Source: Ectocarpus siliculosus
Lineage: Eukaryota; Sar; Phaeophyceae; Ectocarpales; Ectocarpaceae
DNA length: 60,315 nt
Reading direction: 5' to 3'
Assembly: GCA_000310025.1 (NCBI GenBank)
Contig: FN648628.1
Coordinates: 40,677 to 100,991 of the forward strand
A model generated the notes under the pieces. It ran no database searches. It had not been told where the DNA came from and saw nothing but the letters and a program-made list of their open reading frames with translations. Position numbers and translations under genes: made by a program. Below are positions 1-10,317 of the stretch, in pieces. Position 1 is the stretch's first letter, and every line of letters begins with the position of its first letter.

Positions 1-345
1 ACTCCCTGGAGAAAGTTTGCCCTTTTTAACAAAAGGGGGGGGGTTCTTCCCCCGTGGCGGGGAGGGGGTTTTTTGGCCCCCCCCCAACATATTTTATTGG
101 CCCCCCTTTAATGTTTCCCCCAAAAAAAAAAAACCGGGGGTAAAAAAAAAAACCGGTACCCTGGTTGCGGATTTCAGAAAGTAAATTGGCTTTTTTTAAA
201 AGGTGGTTCCCAAGGGAGGAAACCTTAATCCGGAGGGCAAGCCCGGAGGGGGGGGGTTTTTTTTACAAGGTGGTTGCCAAGGGAGGAAAACCCAAACCCC
301 GAGGGCAACCCCGGGGGGGGGGGGCGGGGGTTAACCGGTAGGTGA
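1..345. repeat. homopolymer-rich contig end with two corrupted repeat copies
   Basis: The first 345 bases are dominated by runs of G, C, A and T. Two stretches (about 167-260 and 264-325) follow the same word order as a clean copy at about 1252-1346: GGTTGCxGA, a (G)TTGGCTT(G)TTTTA word, a GTTGCCAAG word, AAACCCAA, GAGGGCAA, then a G run. The copies here differ mainly by homopolymer slippage and base doubling. That suggests poor base calling or a collapsed repeat at a contig end rather than real divergence. No coding sequence is visible. Confidence 0.55.
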
Positions 346-825
346 AAGGTAACGTTACCACAGCTCTCACACCAGCGCACAGCAGGTAGGTGAAGTATCA
401 AGTGTGTGGTGTATGCACTCTGTTTCCACCCGTGGAGGCACACGTCTGACGACAGTTACATCTATCAGCTGTCGCTCGTTGTAGCGACAGCTAGTATGTC
501 TTATGACACGCGGCTCAACGTGATCAGGGCGAATATGTAGCGTTCAGAAGGAAAGCGTTGTTTGTGTCGTGGATCGGAATTTGAAAAACATAGACCAGAG
601 TGGGGGTGTAGTGAGCTGTGCTCCGTGCCCCCCCCCCCGGAGGACCCACGGATCAGGGCCGCCTGCAGTTCGTCCTCGACGCACACCGCTCGACAGCGGG
701 GAGCCTATGGTACCAAGAGAGAGACAACGGAAAACAGAGTGAACGAGTGGGTACAGGATTGATCGACTTTCCCACCCGCCCGCCCTCGTCGCTCAGGAGG
801 GGGGGGGGGGGGGGGACCCCAAATC
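346..825. other. no recognisable gene; G-run region
   Basis: Nothing coding is recognised. Short reading frames occur in several frames with no family resemblance. A C run lies near 630 and a long G run near 797-816. The segment lies between the corrupted end repeat and a SINE-like fragment. Confidence 0.4.
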
Positions 826-912
826 CTGCATGCCCTAATCCTTAAACCCTTGACCCCCCATCCCTACAAAGCCGGGACGGAACACCCCGGGTTCTCACCG
901 GACCAGGCTCTC
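826..912 (+). repeat. SINE-like tRNA-related repeat, copy A (degenerate)
   Basis: This is about 85 bp homologous to 9889-9976. Both share the block CATCCCTACAAAGCCGGG, then CGGA(A/G)CAC(C/G)CCGGGTTCTCACCGGACC. Copy B keeps a tRNA-like A-box region (TATAGTGGTTAAATC) that is eroded here to CCTAATCCTTAAACCC. The GGGTTC core resembles a B box. The likely origin is a tRNA-derived short interspersed element; this is inferred from two copies in one window. Confidence 0.45.
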
Positions 913-2303
913 ACATCACCAAGCGCGAAGCGCCGTGAGGTATTCTGCGAGTCGCATGAAGGGTGAGCTGCATCCTGCTAAGGGTGTTCGGCATCTTGTG
1001 CTTACTACCTTGCGTACGGATGACAGCTGCGTATGACTTAGTTTACTTTCTGGTGCTTTCACTTCCAGAGACAGTTGTAAGCACTGTGTAACTGCCTCGA
1101 GGATGCTTGACCATTTTAACACAACGTGGTGCGATCATCCCCCGTTGCGCGGAGTGAGGGTTCTCCACCCCCCACAACATGATCTACTCGACCACCATTA
1201 TGGTTACCGCAAAAAAAAAAAAGCAGAGGTAAAAAAAAAAAACGGTTACCTGGTTGCCGAGTTCACGAAGTGAGTTGGCTTGTTTTACATCGCCGTTGCC
1301 AAGTGACGAAAACCCAATCCCGATGACAAACACCGAGGGGGGGGAGGGGGGGGGGTCAGGTTGCACAAAATCGGTCGGTCACGACAAGCGGCCACAAAAA
1401 ATTATGAATCTTTTGTCATTTTGTTTTGTCGATAACATTCATATGTTGTATGTTGGGGTGAGGAGTGAGGGTCAGGTAGCCCCACAGGGGTGGAGGCTAT
1501 ACGGGTTGGCTGAGTAACTAGCTTGGGGGAATGGAGCGGAGACATAGAAGGGCATACAACACGAGGGTTTAGGGTATCGTGTTTTTTTCGTTTGTCGGTG
1601 TTCCACACGGTGTCCCGAATGTTTCATTCAGTATAGGTGTAGAATTCTTGAGCTTATCAAACTTAACCGTGTCTGTATCATGTAGTTCCTGTCCCACTGC
1701 TATGAACGGCCCCGGCATGACTTCGCTTCCCCGCCCACCCACCTACCCCCCGCTCGCGCATCATCGACTTTCATTTGCTTGGAAAGATGTGCCCCACGTC
1801 CCGCATTACGCTCTTTTGCTTATATTTGGTCGAGATGGGAGCCCGTGTATTGTTTCCCTCCCAGCTGTATGTTTTGCTCAACACGAGCCGAGCGAGAAAG
1901 AGGGAGAGAAACCAGGCACGCCTTCTTGTCCCCGAAGGGTACATGTACCCCCCTGTTCACTTTGCCCCGCATACCTTCCGTTCTTTCACCTTAAAGGAGG
2001 TGTAGGCAGGAAGGAAGCCAAGGCATTGGCCTCCAAACCTGGCAAACCCCTACTATATCAGCCCTCTTTCCCCTGTTCTATCTAGGCTGCTTTCCCTTGT
2101 ACGTGAACTCTCGAGAAAGCGATTGTACCCCCACAGATGGTCCAGCAAGTCGATGGGTTCGGTAAATAGTGGTTTGTGCTGACAAGCAGGACGCTCCGTC
2201 GACTGTGATAACCCGGCTACACAATCCTTACCTATCGCCTTGTTTCTGCTTGCTCTAATAACAATCACGTCTTCGGCCGACGCGCGACTTTCCTGCCTTT
2301 TAG
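913..2303. other. no recognised gene; one clean copy of the end repeat
   Basis: A clean copy of the repeat corrupted at 1-345 lies at about 1252-1346 and ends in a G run. The rest contains only anonymous reading frames, the longest plus-strand one at 1579-2085, with low-complexity composition and no recognisable domain. Upstream exons of the gene whose exons start at 2304 may lie here, but none can be supported. Confidence 0.35.
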
Positions 2304-2884
2304 GTGATGACTCACATCATGTTCCAGGTGGTGCATTGGCTCTTTGAAGTCCTCAACGAGGACCGCCTGCAGTACAACAAAGAGAACCCCGACGAGAGCC
2401 AGGGGTCCGTGGGACAGCTGGGGCCTGAACAGCTGCATGTTTAAGAGGCTCCGGGGTTCAACGCCATGCTCCGAGCAGCTGACTGGGCGGACAAGTACCG
2501 CACTCCGGCGTCCGGAGGAGGAAGGAACGGCGGCGCGCCTCCGAGCAAGAAGAAAATCAAGTGGAAGTACCTGGATATTAGCAACGACCAGGTCTTCAAC
2601 CAGACGTGAGTGTAGTGTTGCCTCCTCGAGGACAATCAACGGAGAGTCTCCGACGACGTGCTACCCCGGCCGTACCCGGTCGATCTATGCACACTTTATT
2701 GTCACTCACAAGGCTTTCACACATCGGATAGATCATGAGCTAGCTCACCTTGTGTCCTTCAGGTCACCACCGAACCAACATTCCACGATCACCTATGTCC
2801 TTCAGCTCACCTCTGGCAAACATACCCTGATCGCCTATGTCCGGCTCGCCTCCCATACGTCGGGGTCCAACGAAATATAATGAA

Positions 2885-3615
2885 GCGAGCGCGAAAAAGA
2901 AGGGGGGGGGGGAGAGAGAGAGGCAAACAGGTGTAGTTAGATATGGATGTAGCCCATGTAAGCCACCACATAGAGGCCACCACTGCCACTGCACACACAC
3001 ACACCTCACCCGCCACCACCAGCCAGACGTGAACGCCGGACGTCATTTGATGGTGTAAACGAGAAGCTCTCAAATCTGTCGCTTGCTGCTGCTGCTGCTG
3101 CTGCTGCTGCTGTGTGCATGTGCAGTACTTACTTGCCTCGCTAACTCTGCTAGCAGCAGGCAACAGGCTCTAAAAAAATCGCCCCGATGGCCCCTAAGTG
3201 TGTACGTCTCATTGTCTCGCTGTTTCGGGGTGCGTCTGTTGTGGGTCAAAGATTGGCCTGCCGGCAGTCGACGGAGAAAGACCGCAGATTGATTGACTTG
3301 TGTGCACTCGCTTTTCCCTCCCTTTTACGCTGCCAGCAGCAGGTGACGGGCTCTGACAGTCTCGCACCCGAAGCCTCCTATGATGTGTACCTTTGGCTCG
3401 CCTTGGTCTACAGCAGTCTCGTGTGCTGCTGTGCTTGTTGTCTCGTGTGTTGTCTACGTATGTGTGTCATCATGTATGTGCTGCTGCTACCGCTTCTGCT
3501 GCTGTACTACGTCTTTCAGGGGATTCCCGCTTGGCGGTGTGAAACAACCCAGTCAATCTTCTACACATATCTCTGTCCTACATTATCGACATGTGATTGG
3601 TGGGAGCGCGGGTAA
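2885..3615. repeat. dispersed repeat, copy 1, inside the intron
   Basis: This segment matches 10318-11245 in the same order and orientation. Shared landmarks are the GATATGGATG(T/G)AGCC..ACACCTCACCC block, a CTG-rich run, CTCTAAAA(A)TCGCCCC, the GGGTGCGTCTGTTGTG block, CCTATGATGTGT(A/G)CCTTTGG, CTACAGCAGTCT(C/T)GT and a final GTGATTGGTGGGAG. Within each copy the CGCTxxCAGCAG..GGGCTCT block recurs, so the unit is itself internally repeated. No ORF suggests autonomous mobility. It may be a non-autonomous element. Confidence 0.6.
3081..3114. repeat. CTG/CAG trinucleotide microsatellite
   Basis: About ten consecutive GCT/CTG triplets lie in the intron-borne repeat. The equivalent position in copy 2 (about 10529-10552) holds an imperfect GCAGCAGCAGCAGCTGCTGCTGCTG run that is nearly palindromic. 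Confidence 0.85.
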
Positions 3616-4419
3616 CAACCCGCCTCCACCCCACTCATACTCGATGATTTTTATTTGTGTCTTCCTGTCAAACATAAAAATGGCCTGCGTATGGGCCCGG
3701 TTCCCTATGTCCTTCAGATCACCTCGGGGAAACTTACACCGAACACCTACTACTCGGAGTATGCCCTAACGATCAACAGGGACATATCATAACCCTCAAC
3801 AAAAGAGCTATTTAGCTCGATCTGCGTGGATCTGATCTGTCCTATGTGTGAAGGCTTTGGACCATGCATTTTCTACCGGTGTCTGATGACTGTGGACGTT
3901 TTGGGGGCTTTGCAATCGCCCTCGCGACACGGGCTGAGCGTCGCCTCCTGTTCTCTCTCGGCTCGCGCCCATTTCCCTTTCTTGCAGGTTGCGCATATTT
4001 TTGGGCAATTGCGTGTCCAAGATCGCCAAAGACAAGAAGCTGGCGCCGGACAACACTACGTCCAAAGCAGACGCGGACATTTTTTTCAAGTCGTACCTGA
4101 CGGTTTCGAGTCCGGCGTCGGCCGCGGCTGGATCAGCTGCTGAAGGGGCGGCGACGGGAGCAGCTGCCGGAGGGGCAGGAGCAGCAGGAGAGGCTTCTGG
4201 ATAGAAGCTGTGCCCTCTTGGCCTCTACCACAGCCTGTTCAGAACCCCCCGTGCGCGGCGAAAGTGAACGCAGGTGGGAGGCCGCAAGGTGGCACCATCG
4301 ACCGACCATGTCTCTTCGGAGGCGAGCCGCTGTGGTTTGGTTTGGCGTGTGTCTAGTTTTCTGTTGCGCGCACTGCCAACAGAAGGCATTTTTGTTTCGT
4401 TTTTTCCCATGATGTGAGA

Positions 4420-5190
4420 AGTGACGACGCTTGCTGCATTTTTTTATTTTGTCGTGGGGGCACGGACTTTCGTAAACTTGCGGATGATCATGTAAATTAT
4501 GAGATCACCTCGTCGTGTTCATATCCTCATGTGTACAATAGTGTGAGGTCGTCGACGCTGCAGGGCGGACGGTGCACTAGGGTACTCTGCGCGTAGAAAA
4601 AGACGGTCTTGTTCCGTTGTTGTTGTCGACGTGTGTGTCTTTAAATTTTGCTTTCGTGTTCTTGTCTGTGGCTGCAGACGGTGCTGTGTATTTTTTTTGT
4701 TAGCACGGGCGGGGGTTCTGTAAAATTACGGGTGATCATGTGTTTGTCGAGAGAGGCTCAAGGGATGCGTGTGCATCCTGTTCATTTGTAAAATAATGCG
4801 AGGTCGTCGACGTTGCACGGCGGACGGTGCCGGTCGAATGGCACAGGGTTTGGTACCGTTGTTGTTGTGGTACATTGTCTTAGTTTTTACATCTAGACTG
4901 TCGTAGAGAGGGTGGCGACTCTTCTTGCTGTGGTGTTTTAGTCGTGGCTGACGAAGGAGGTTCGCGAAGCCGCGGACTTTCCTCTCGCCAAGGACTTTGT
5001 ATGATTTTTTGTGAGTACGTCTTATCCACGTGTTTGTTGCTATCTGGTGGTCTGACCCTTGCCGGGTTCGACCAAGAACGCTCGCGGGGTGTTGTTCAAG
5101 TATCCGAATCATGTATATGCACGTGTAAAATGTTGAGTTCCTCGAGGACGGTACATAGGCTGCGCGTAGAAGTAGAGAGGGGTGTCTCTT
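4420..5190. repeat. diverged long tandem repeats, about 250-330 bp per unit
   Basis: Three successive blocks share the same word order: a T-rich run, a GCACGG word, GATCATGT, TGCGAGGTCGTCGACG, GGCGGACGGTGC and CGTTGTTGTTGT. The anchor AGGTCGTCGACG begins at 4546 and 4801; a weaker version (GTTCCTCGAGGACGGTAC) lies near 5136. The blocks sit just downstream of the stop at 4204 and may overlap a 3' untranslated region. Reading frames here look like by-products of the repeats. Confidence 0.5.
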
Positions 5191-5815
5191 CTTGTGCCCC
5201 TGCGTGTGGGGGCGTTTCTAGTGTTGTGGTCTGCGGGTGTTCGATTGTGTCGGTTGTTTTTGCTTGTCTTGTGATGGAGAGAGTGAGAAGGCGGGTTATG
5301 GTGATATCTCGGTGTGCGTTTTGTGGCATATGCTGTGTCTCTTGTGTAGCGACCATTCTCTTGGTTTTATGGTGTCTACTCTTGTGAGTTACATGTGGTG
5401 GCGCTTCGTGTTGTAGCCTGTCATCTGGAGAGGGTGTAGGGTGGCGATGATGACTCATGCGTCGCGTTTCTTTTTTTTGCCATGGGGGGAGTTGAGCGCG
5501 TATTTCCGCTACGGACTCCATTGTACTTGCGGGTATGTTTCTATTACAAAATGAGTTTGTTGCCTTTTTGCCGATATACCTTTCGCGCTGTGCGTCGGTC
5601 TACTGTAGAGAGGCACATATTGCATCGAGAAGAGTCGCTGTCGCTTTTTTGTAATTTACAAGCATGTATGTGTGGATTCGCGGGAAAAGGAAGAACTCTA
5701 TATCCATCTCTTACTGTCCTCGACCACGACGGCTGTGAGGTGCCGGGGGCGGGGGCGGGTACGACCTTCGCGTTGTCGGCCTTAGCGAACGTGACTGGCT
5801 AACTATCTCGTACAT
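5191..5815. other. no recognised gene
   Basis: The segment is GTG/TTG-rich and may contain a further decayed unit of the upstream tandem blocks (TTTTTTTTGCCATGGGGGGAG near 5472). No coding evidence is seen. Confidence 0.3.
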
Positions 5816-5834
5816 TCACCGAGCCTGCCAGTCG

Positions 5835-6292
5835 AAGTTCTCAGAGCACCTTGGCAATCTCACGCTCGCGAACTAGCCTTGCCAAACACATCGTAGGCAA
5901 TGAGCCTTGCCAATATCCGGGTCGAGCTTGCAATCCCACTTTCGCGAACAAGCTTGCCAATCGCCAATCGCACGCTCGCGAACTAGCCTTGCCAATCTCA
6001 TGTTCGCGAACAAGCTTGGCAAGCACATCGTAGGCAATGAGCCTTGCCAATCACACGTTCCCGAACTAGCCTTGCCAATCTCAAGTTCGAAAACGACCTT
6101 GCCAGGCACATCGTAGGCAATGTGCCTTGCCAATCACACGTTCCCGCACTAGCCTTGCCAATCTCAAGTTCGAAAACGACCTTGCCAATCGCCAATCGCA
6201 CGCTGGCTATAACTAGCCTTGCCAATCTCACGTACGCGAACGAGCTTGGCAAGCACATCGTAGGCAATGAGTTTGCCAAACCGTTTTTCTGT
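5835..6292. repeat. TTGCCAA-rich minisatellite array
   Basis: A word of about 27 bp (CTAGCCTTGCCAATCTCACG plus TTCGCGAAC) recurs throughout, alternating with CACATCGTAGGCAATGAGCC. This gives a higher-order period of roughly 85 bp. The array is densely seeded with TTGCCAA and its complement TTGGCAA. All frames on both strands are largely open as a consequence, so the overlapping ORFs are not evidence of genes. Confidence 0.8.
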
Positions 6293-6560
6293 CAGGGGTT
6301 GCCAAGGTTGGTGAAGGGACGGAGGTTGGACAACCCAACGGACTCTTCAGGGGCTCGACCTTGCCGATGACCCCCCCCCCCCCTTGCCGAAAAGTCCCCA
6401 AGGGGGTTCGACCTCCACCTGTGAGTTTGGTAAGGTGTTGCACGGGGAAAGAAATGTGAGGGCGGGGGTTCACCACCCGCACACACAAGAAAACTGTGAT
6501 CATATATATATGCGTGATCATATATATATGCATGTTTGTGGACAAAATGCATGAACAGGG
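6293..6560. repeat. low-complexity tail with two copies of an 18-bp AT motif
   Basis: After a decayed GGGTTGCCAAGG word and a C run (6370-6383), the 18-mer GTGATCATATATATATGC occurs twice in a row (about 6496-6531). Each contains a TATATATA core. No coding sequence is seen. Confidence 0.5.
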
Positions 6561-8171
6561 CGAGAGTGATTAATACGCTGGTGCCACGCCACGTTTATCA
6601 ATCAGCAATTGCAAAGAGACAACGCAAGTGATGGACAACGCTGGCGTCTACGTTCTATCCGTCACGTGTACCATCTTACAGAGACAAGGCTAGACTACGA
6701 TATTCCAGGCAAAGACACTCTCACCTGCGCAGATCATAGCTAGTCTCTGCGAGTTCGATTGTAGACATGTGCCAAGCGTTCCATCATCAACACAAGCGAG
6801 CAAGCAGCGATACTCCATCATCCGGTCAGGCATGCATGCATGCAGGCGTGGTCATGACTCACAGTTGTGGTATCAGGTCAATAGCGCTCAGGTCGGGTTC
6901 GTTCACAAATGTTTCGTGCTCAGTTTCCGGACACAAAGGTCACTGACAGCTTGGGGGGCAAGATTGCTGCAAGCTGTCATGCGGAGGAACCGTTTCATCA
7001 TTGCGCGGGGAATGGTAACCAATCGGAATTATTCCATTGGTTTCCATTATTAGCCCGAGAGACGGTTACATCTTCTCGGGAAACCTCCCTCCGAGCACTT
7101 ATGCAGTGCCCATCACAGGGACGAGCGCTCCGGGCACTTGTGCCTTGCGTCACAAGTGTCCATCATCGCACTATTTAGAACCGGTGTACGCGGCCGTCCG
7201 GAACACTGTCCGCCAGCACGGAGAGCGAGGCTCCCGCAAGTTCTACAGCATACATACCGATAGACAACTACTGGCGGCTCGGAGCAAACAAGAGATCGCA
7301 GCAGATCGAGCGCTGACGGCGTCTCTTCGCTGGGCGAACTCTCTCCCAGAAAGAGAGCGGACGACGGACGCACCGGAGGTGCAACGATCCGCGTTGACCC
7401 GCTCCCTCCCCCAACCAGACGATTTGCGATTCAGCTCCAGGCGCCCAACTTGTCCTGCCACTAGCCTCTCCACGCGAGCCTTCCTTGATAGCCGCCGCCA
7501 ACCTATCACCGTGGTCGAAGGTGAACGTGCCGCTTCTCCTTCCAGGTGCCCCGGGGGGACAGCGTCGGGGATGGAGTGCCAGCCTTCGCTCCTGGCAGGG
7601 GCGGGGGAGGCACGACGGCGGTTACGAGTGGCATAGATGAAGGTCGGGGTGCTCGAGAAGGATCAGCGGCGACACGTGCTTGGAGTAGGGGAGGTACCCA
7701 TGTCATTGAGGGGTGTGTGCGAGAAGGACAGGCAGGGACAGGGGGCACGAGCGTCACGAACGGCGTCGTGCATCAGTAATTCATTCATAAAACACGGCGT
7801 CGACCCAGCTGGAAGACACGCACGACCGAAGAACGAAACACACCAGAAATACAAACAGCAAGAGTTGCCGGCAAACACTCCAACATGCTGTGGTACACGT
7901 GTGTGCGGGTTTCCATAGCAAGCATCGACCGCGCTAACCAGCCGGCTGTCCAATCAAAAGACGCCGCGGAATCTTGAAGCAGGGTTAACAATCGTGAGGA
8001 CACGCGTTGTCGTGTCTGTGTTTTTGTGTGTATCTGCCTCATCCAACCGGTACACTGTTCGGGATATTTTCAGGATGACTCAGCGGGGATCACACATCAC
8101 ATAAAAAAGGTGAACATGAACCAAACGATACCTCTCGGCGCAGCGTGCATGCCATGCTGGCTGGACTCTAG
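6561..8171. other. anonymous region; ORF of 199 codons with no family
   Basis: The longest frame (7037-7636, plus) has Arg/Ser/Pro-rich composition and no domain. Part of it (about 7195-7325) resembles 12205-12325 at the nucleotide level: CGCCAGCA.GGAGAG, TAGA(C/T)AAC(T/C)ACT, GGTCGGA.CAAACA(A/G)GAGA and AGATCG occur in the same order. The segment is therefore more likely a decayed dispersed repeat than a gene. Confidence 0.35.
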
Positions 8172-8543
8172 GTGTTTACACAAGCAGCTACGTCTGCGAG
8201 ACGGATAAGGTCGCAAGAACAGAGGAAGAAACACAGAGGGAAAGTGCACGCATACCAAAAGAAAATGAATTCCGCAACACGCTCTGCAAATATTTTTCCT
8301 CACCGTAGTTGGTGCCTCTCAGAAAAAACAGGGGAACTCGCACCGCCTCCCCCCTCCATTGACGATAGCAGCACCTCCTCCGTTGACGATAGCAGCACCT
8401 CCTCCGTTGACGATAGCAGCACCCCCTCCGCCTCCTCCGCCGCTGTTGTGACGCCCCTTCGACTTGGACTGATTGATGTGGGGAGGGGAGGGCATGATGA
8501 CGATCAGGGTGGAGGTTTTTACACGATGAGAGAGCCGAGATAA
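8172..8543 (+). other. possible small ORF with DDSSTSSV octapeptide repeats
   Basis: A 123-codon frame contains three exact or near-exact 24-bp units (8361-8384, 8385-8408, 8409-8432) encoding the octapeptide DDSSTSSV. A Pro run precedes them and a Gly/Asp-rich tail follows. No homologous family is recognised, and the opposite strand is also open across the repeat. It could be a real exon of a Ser/Asp-rich protein or only a coding-looking minisatellite. Confidence 0.25.
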
Positions 8544-9611
8544 GCATCGATGGAGTAGCACGCATCCGGTGCTGGTGTCGAATCGCAAGTGCTCGCTAAT
8601 TCAGAGTCTGCTCACTCAGGGTCTGGCTCAAAGATGGACAGCATGTCTTGACGGTGTGTGGCCAAATATGCTTCTCCGTGCTCCGCCGCCAGACAACTAA
8701 ACTTTCAGATACATTCTGCCCAACCAGTCTCACCTGCCCTACGCCGCTATCGCCCTCGTTTGCTTCGCCGGCGCTGACGCTATCAGCAGCACTGGCGGTG
8801 TCCCGTGGCGGCGGCATCCTCCGGTCCGTGTACTGCCGAGCTCCTGAAATCCAGGCTGGACGCTCCGCTCCTGAACATACCATCACCACCAGAAGCAGCA
8901 GGAGCAGCAACAACAGCAGCGGCAGCGGCAGCAACAAAAGTATCATCGACCATGTCAATAAACGGACACACAGAGACGAGACCACCTTGGAAAATATGTA
9001 TATATATAAATATATATCACCGCCCTTAACCTACCTCGTGTGCGCGGCGAGCGCGGAGATGTCAAACGGGGCTGTCATCTGCGCCGCCTGATCGGTCCTC
9101 GATAAGTCAACGAGCAACACTAGAAATCGGTGGGCTTCAAGAAGGAATCGCATCCCGCCGCCACCTTCCCTAAAGACCCCTCATCACGAGCCTTCCTTTG
9201 CCATTGACTAACGCACAGCGGACCCCCAACTCTTAACGTCCAGCACCGCGGCCCGCCGAGCCTCCTGCCCCCTCCCTCGCCATGCTACGGCGCCCCTGAC
9301 GCTCGCCAGGAGGGAAAACAGTCGCCTCTTCGACATGGCGGCATGCTCCTTCGGTAATCACCGGAACATGGCTGCAAACGGTGGGAGGTGGCGAAGAAAA
9401 AAAATGATATGTTTCCTGGATTGCGTACATGAGACACAAGCATCACACGAAGTAAGCCAAAGTGGATAGCGTTAAAAGCGAGAAAGTTCATTTTTCATCG
9501 TATTAAAGAAGCCGTACAGCGTGCCAAGGCGAATCTAAGATACACTTCAACCACAGATACGCCGAGGTCAGGTTAAATCAAGAAAAAACATGACGCATAG
9601 AGAAAAAATAA
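8544..9611. other. no recognised gene
   Basis: Anonymous sequence with short frames only. A TATATA-rich stretch lies near 8998-9018. Nothing resembling a family or RNA gene is seen. Confidence 0.35.
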
Positions 9612-9845
9612 CGAACCCCTTCAATACGTCCTCTACAACCTTGACCCACTCCGTGGGTTGTCTACCCCTCTTTTTATTTGCCCACGTCGCCTCCCAGACT
9701 ATTCTCGGCAACCTCTTCTCTCCCGTACCGCACATGCGGTACTGCATGTCAGCTTCCTTGCGTCTCTTCCCGATCGTAACGATTGGATCCCCAGTTCTGC
9801 CCCGACGGCTGCATTATTTTGCGCGCTTGGGGCTTCCCAGGATGA
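9612..9845 (-). mobile_element. internally truncated LINE fragment (minus strand)
   Basis: Read on the minus strand, this matches 48238-48460, the region after the reverse transcriptase of the LINE at 45-49 kb. Both encode AELGIQSLRSGRDARKLT and keep the same order of words through GGTTGTAGAGGACGTAT(T/G)GAAGGGGTT. Homology stops abruptly at both ends, so it is neither the 5' nor the 3' end of the element. It shows that the LINE family has at least two copies in this window, in opposite orientation. Confidence 0.8.
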
Positions 9846-9888
9846 CTTACTTTCGCTGCTTGGAGGGGTGGGGGTGTACTCGTAGTCG

Positions 9889-9976
9889 TGCATACCGTAA
9901 TATAGTGGTTAAATCATTGACCTGCATCCCTACAAAGCCGGGGCGGAGCACGCCGGGTTCTCACCGGACCTGGCTC
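9889..9976 (+). repeat. SINE-like tRNA-related repeat, copy B
   Basis: The sequence starts with a tRNA-like 5' part (ACCGTAATATAGTGGTTAAATC), whose TAGTGGTTA resembles an RNA polymerase III A box. About 50 bp later comes GCCGGGTTCTCACC, resembling a B box. The 3' part is almost identical to 846-909. No cloverleaf folds convincingly, so it is called a tRNA-derived repeat and not a tRNA gene. Confidence 0.5.
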
Positions 9977-10317
9977 AGATAAAGCAAGGGGGGGAGTACC
10001 TTTACGGGCGAGACTTGTACTCAGCGAAGCCCGTCGAACCACCACGGCGGAGATAGGGGCACCGTGAACATTGACTCATACTGGCTATGTGCTAACGTTT
10101 CCATATTGTAACACATACTGAGATCGAAACGAAGGGAGCTAAACAAAAGGGGTAGAATGCGTAGGCGCGTCGCGCGGTGTGTACCTCTACCTCAGTATAT
10201 TGCAAGCGCCACTCCGGACGGCTAAGGCCATCCCCTGTACCTTGTGAATTGTTTTTGCACGGGTATCAGCATCGGACTGATGTACCAAGTCCATCGCCTC
10301 GGCTTCTTCGTTCTATG
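9977..10317. other. no recognised feature
   Basis: Short anonymous segment between the SINE-like copy and the second copy of the dispersed repeat. Confidence 0.3.

Larger units (their letters stand above)
2304..4204 (+). pseudogene. 3' end of unrecognised gene, two exons, in-frame stop
   Basis: Two exons fit together. Exon A runs 2304-2605, after a CCTTTTAG acceptor, and ends at AC|GTGAGT. Exon B runs 3988-4204, after TTTCTTGCAG, and ends at TAG. The two leftover bases of exon A plus the first base of exon B restore the frame, giving ..DQVFNQT-LRIFLGNCVSKIAKD... Exon A encodes a hydrophobic/acidic start (MFQVVHWLFEVLNEDR), a Gly-rich loop and a basic KKKIKWKY stretch. Exon B ends in a low-complexity Ala/Gly tail. 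One TAA at 2442-2444 interrupts the otherwise coherent frame, and no plausible intron can remove it. It may be a pseudogene, a null allele or a single-base error. The protein family is not recognised and the 5' part of the gene is not found. The 1,382-bp intron contains a dispersed repeat. Confidence 0.5.

Noticed and set aside
2442-2444. Stop-codon recoding (selenocysteine or readthrough) at the in-frame TAA
   Set aside because: TAA is not a selenocysteine codon and no recoding signal is evident. Pseudogene or base error is simpler.
5907-6279. Overlapping ORFs of 69-108 codons on both strands over the TTGCCAA array
   Set aside because: They translate the minisatellite only, and their amino-acid repeats mirror the DNA repeat.
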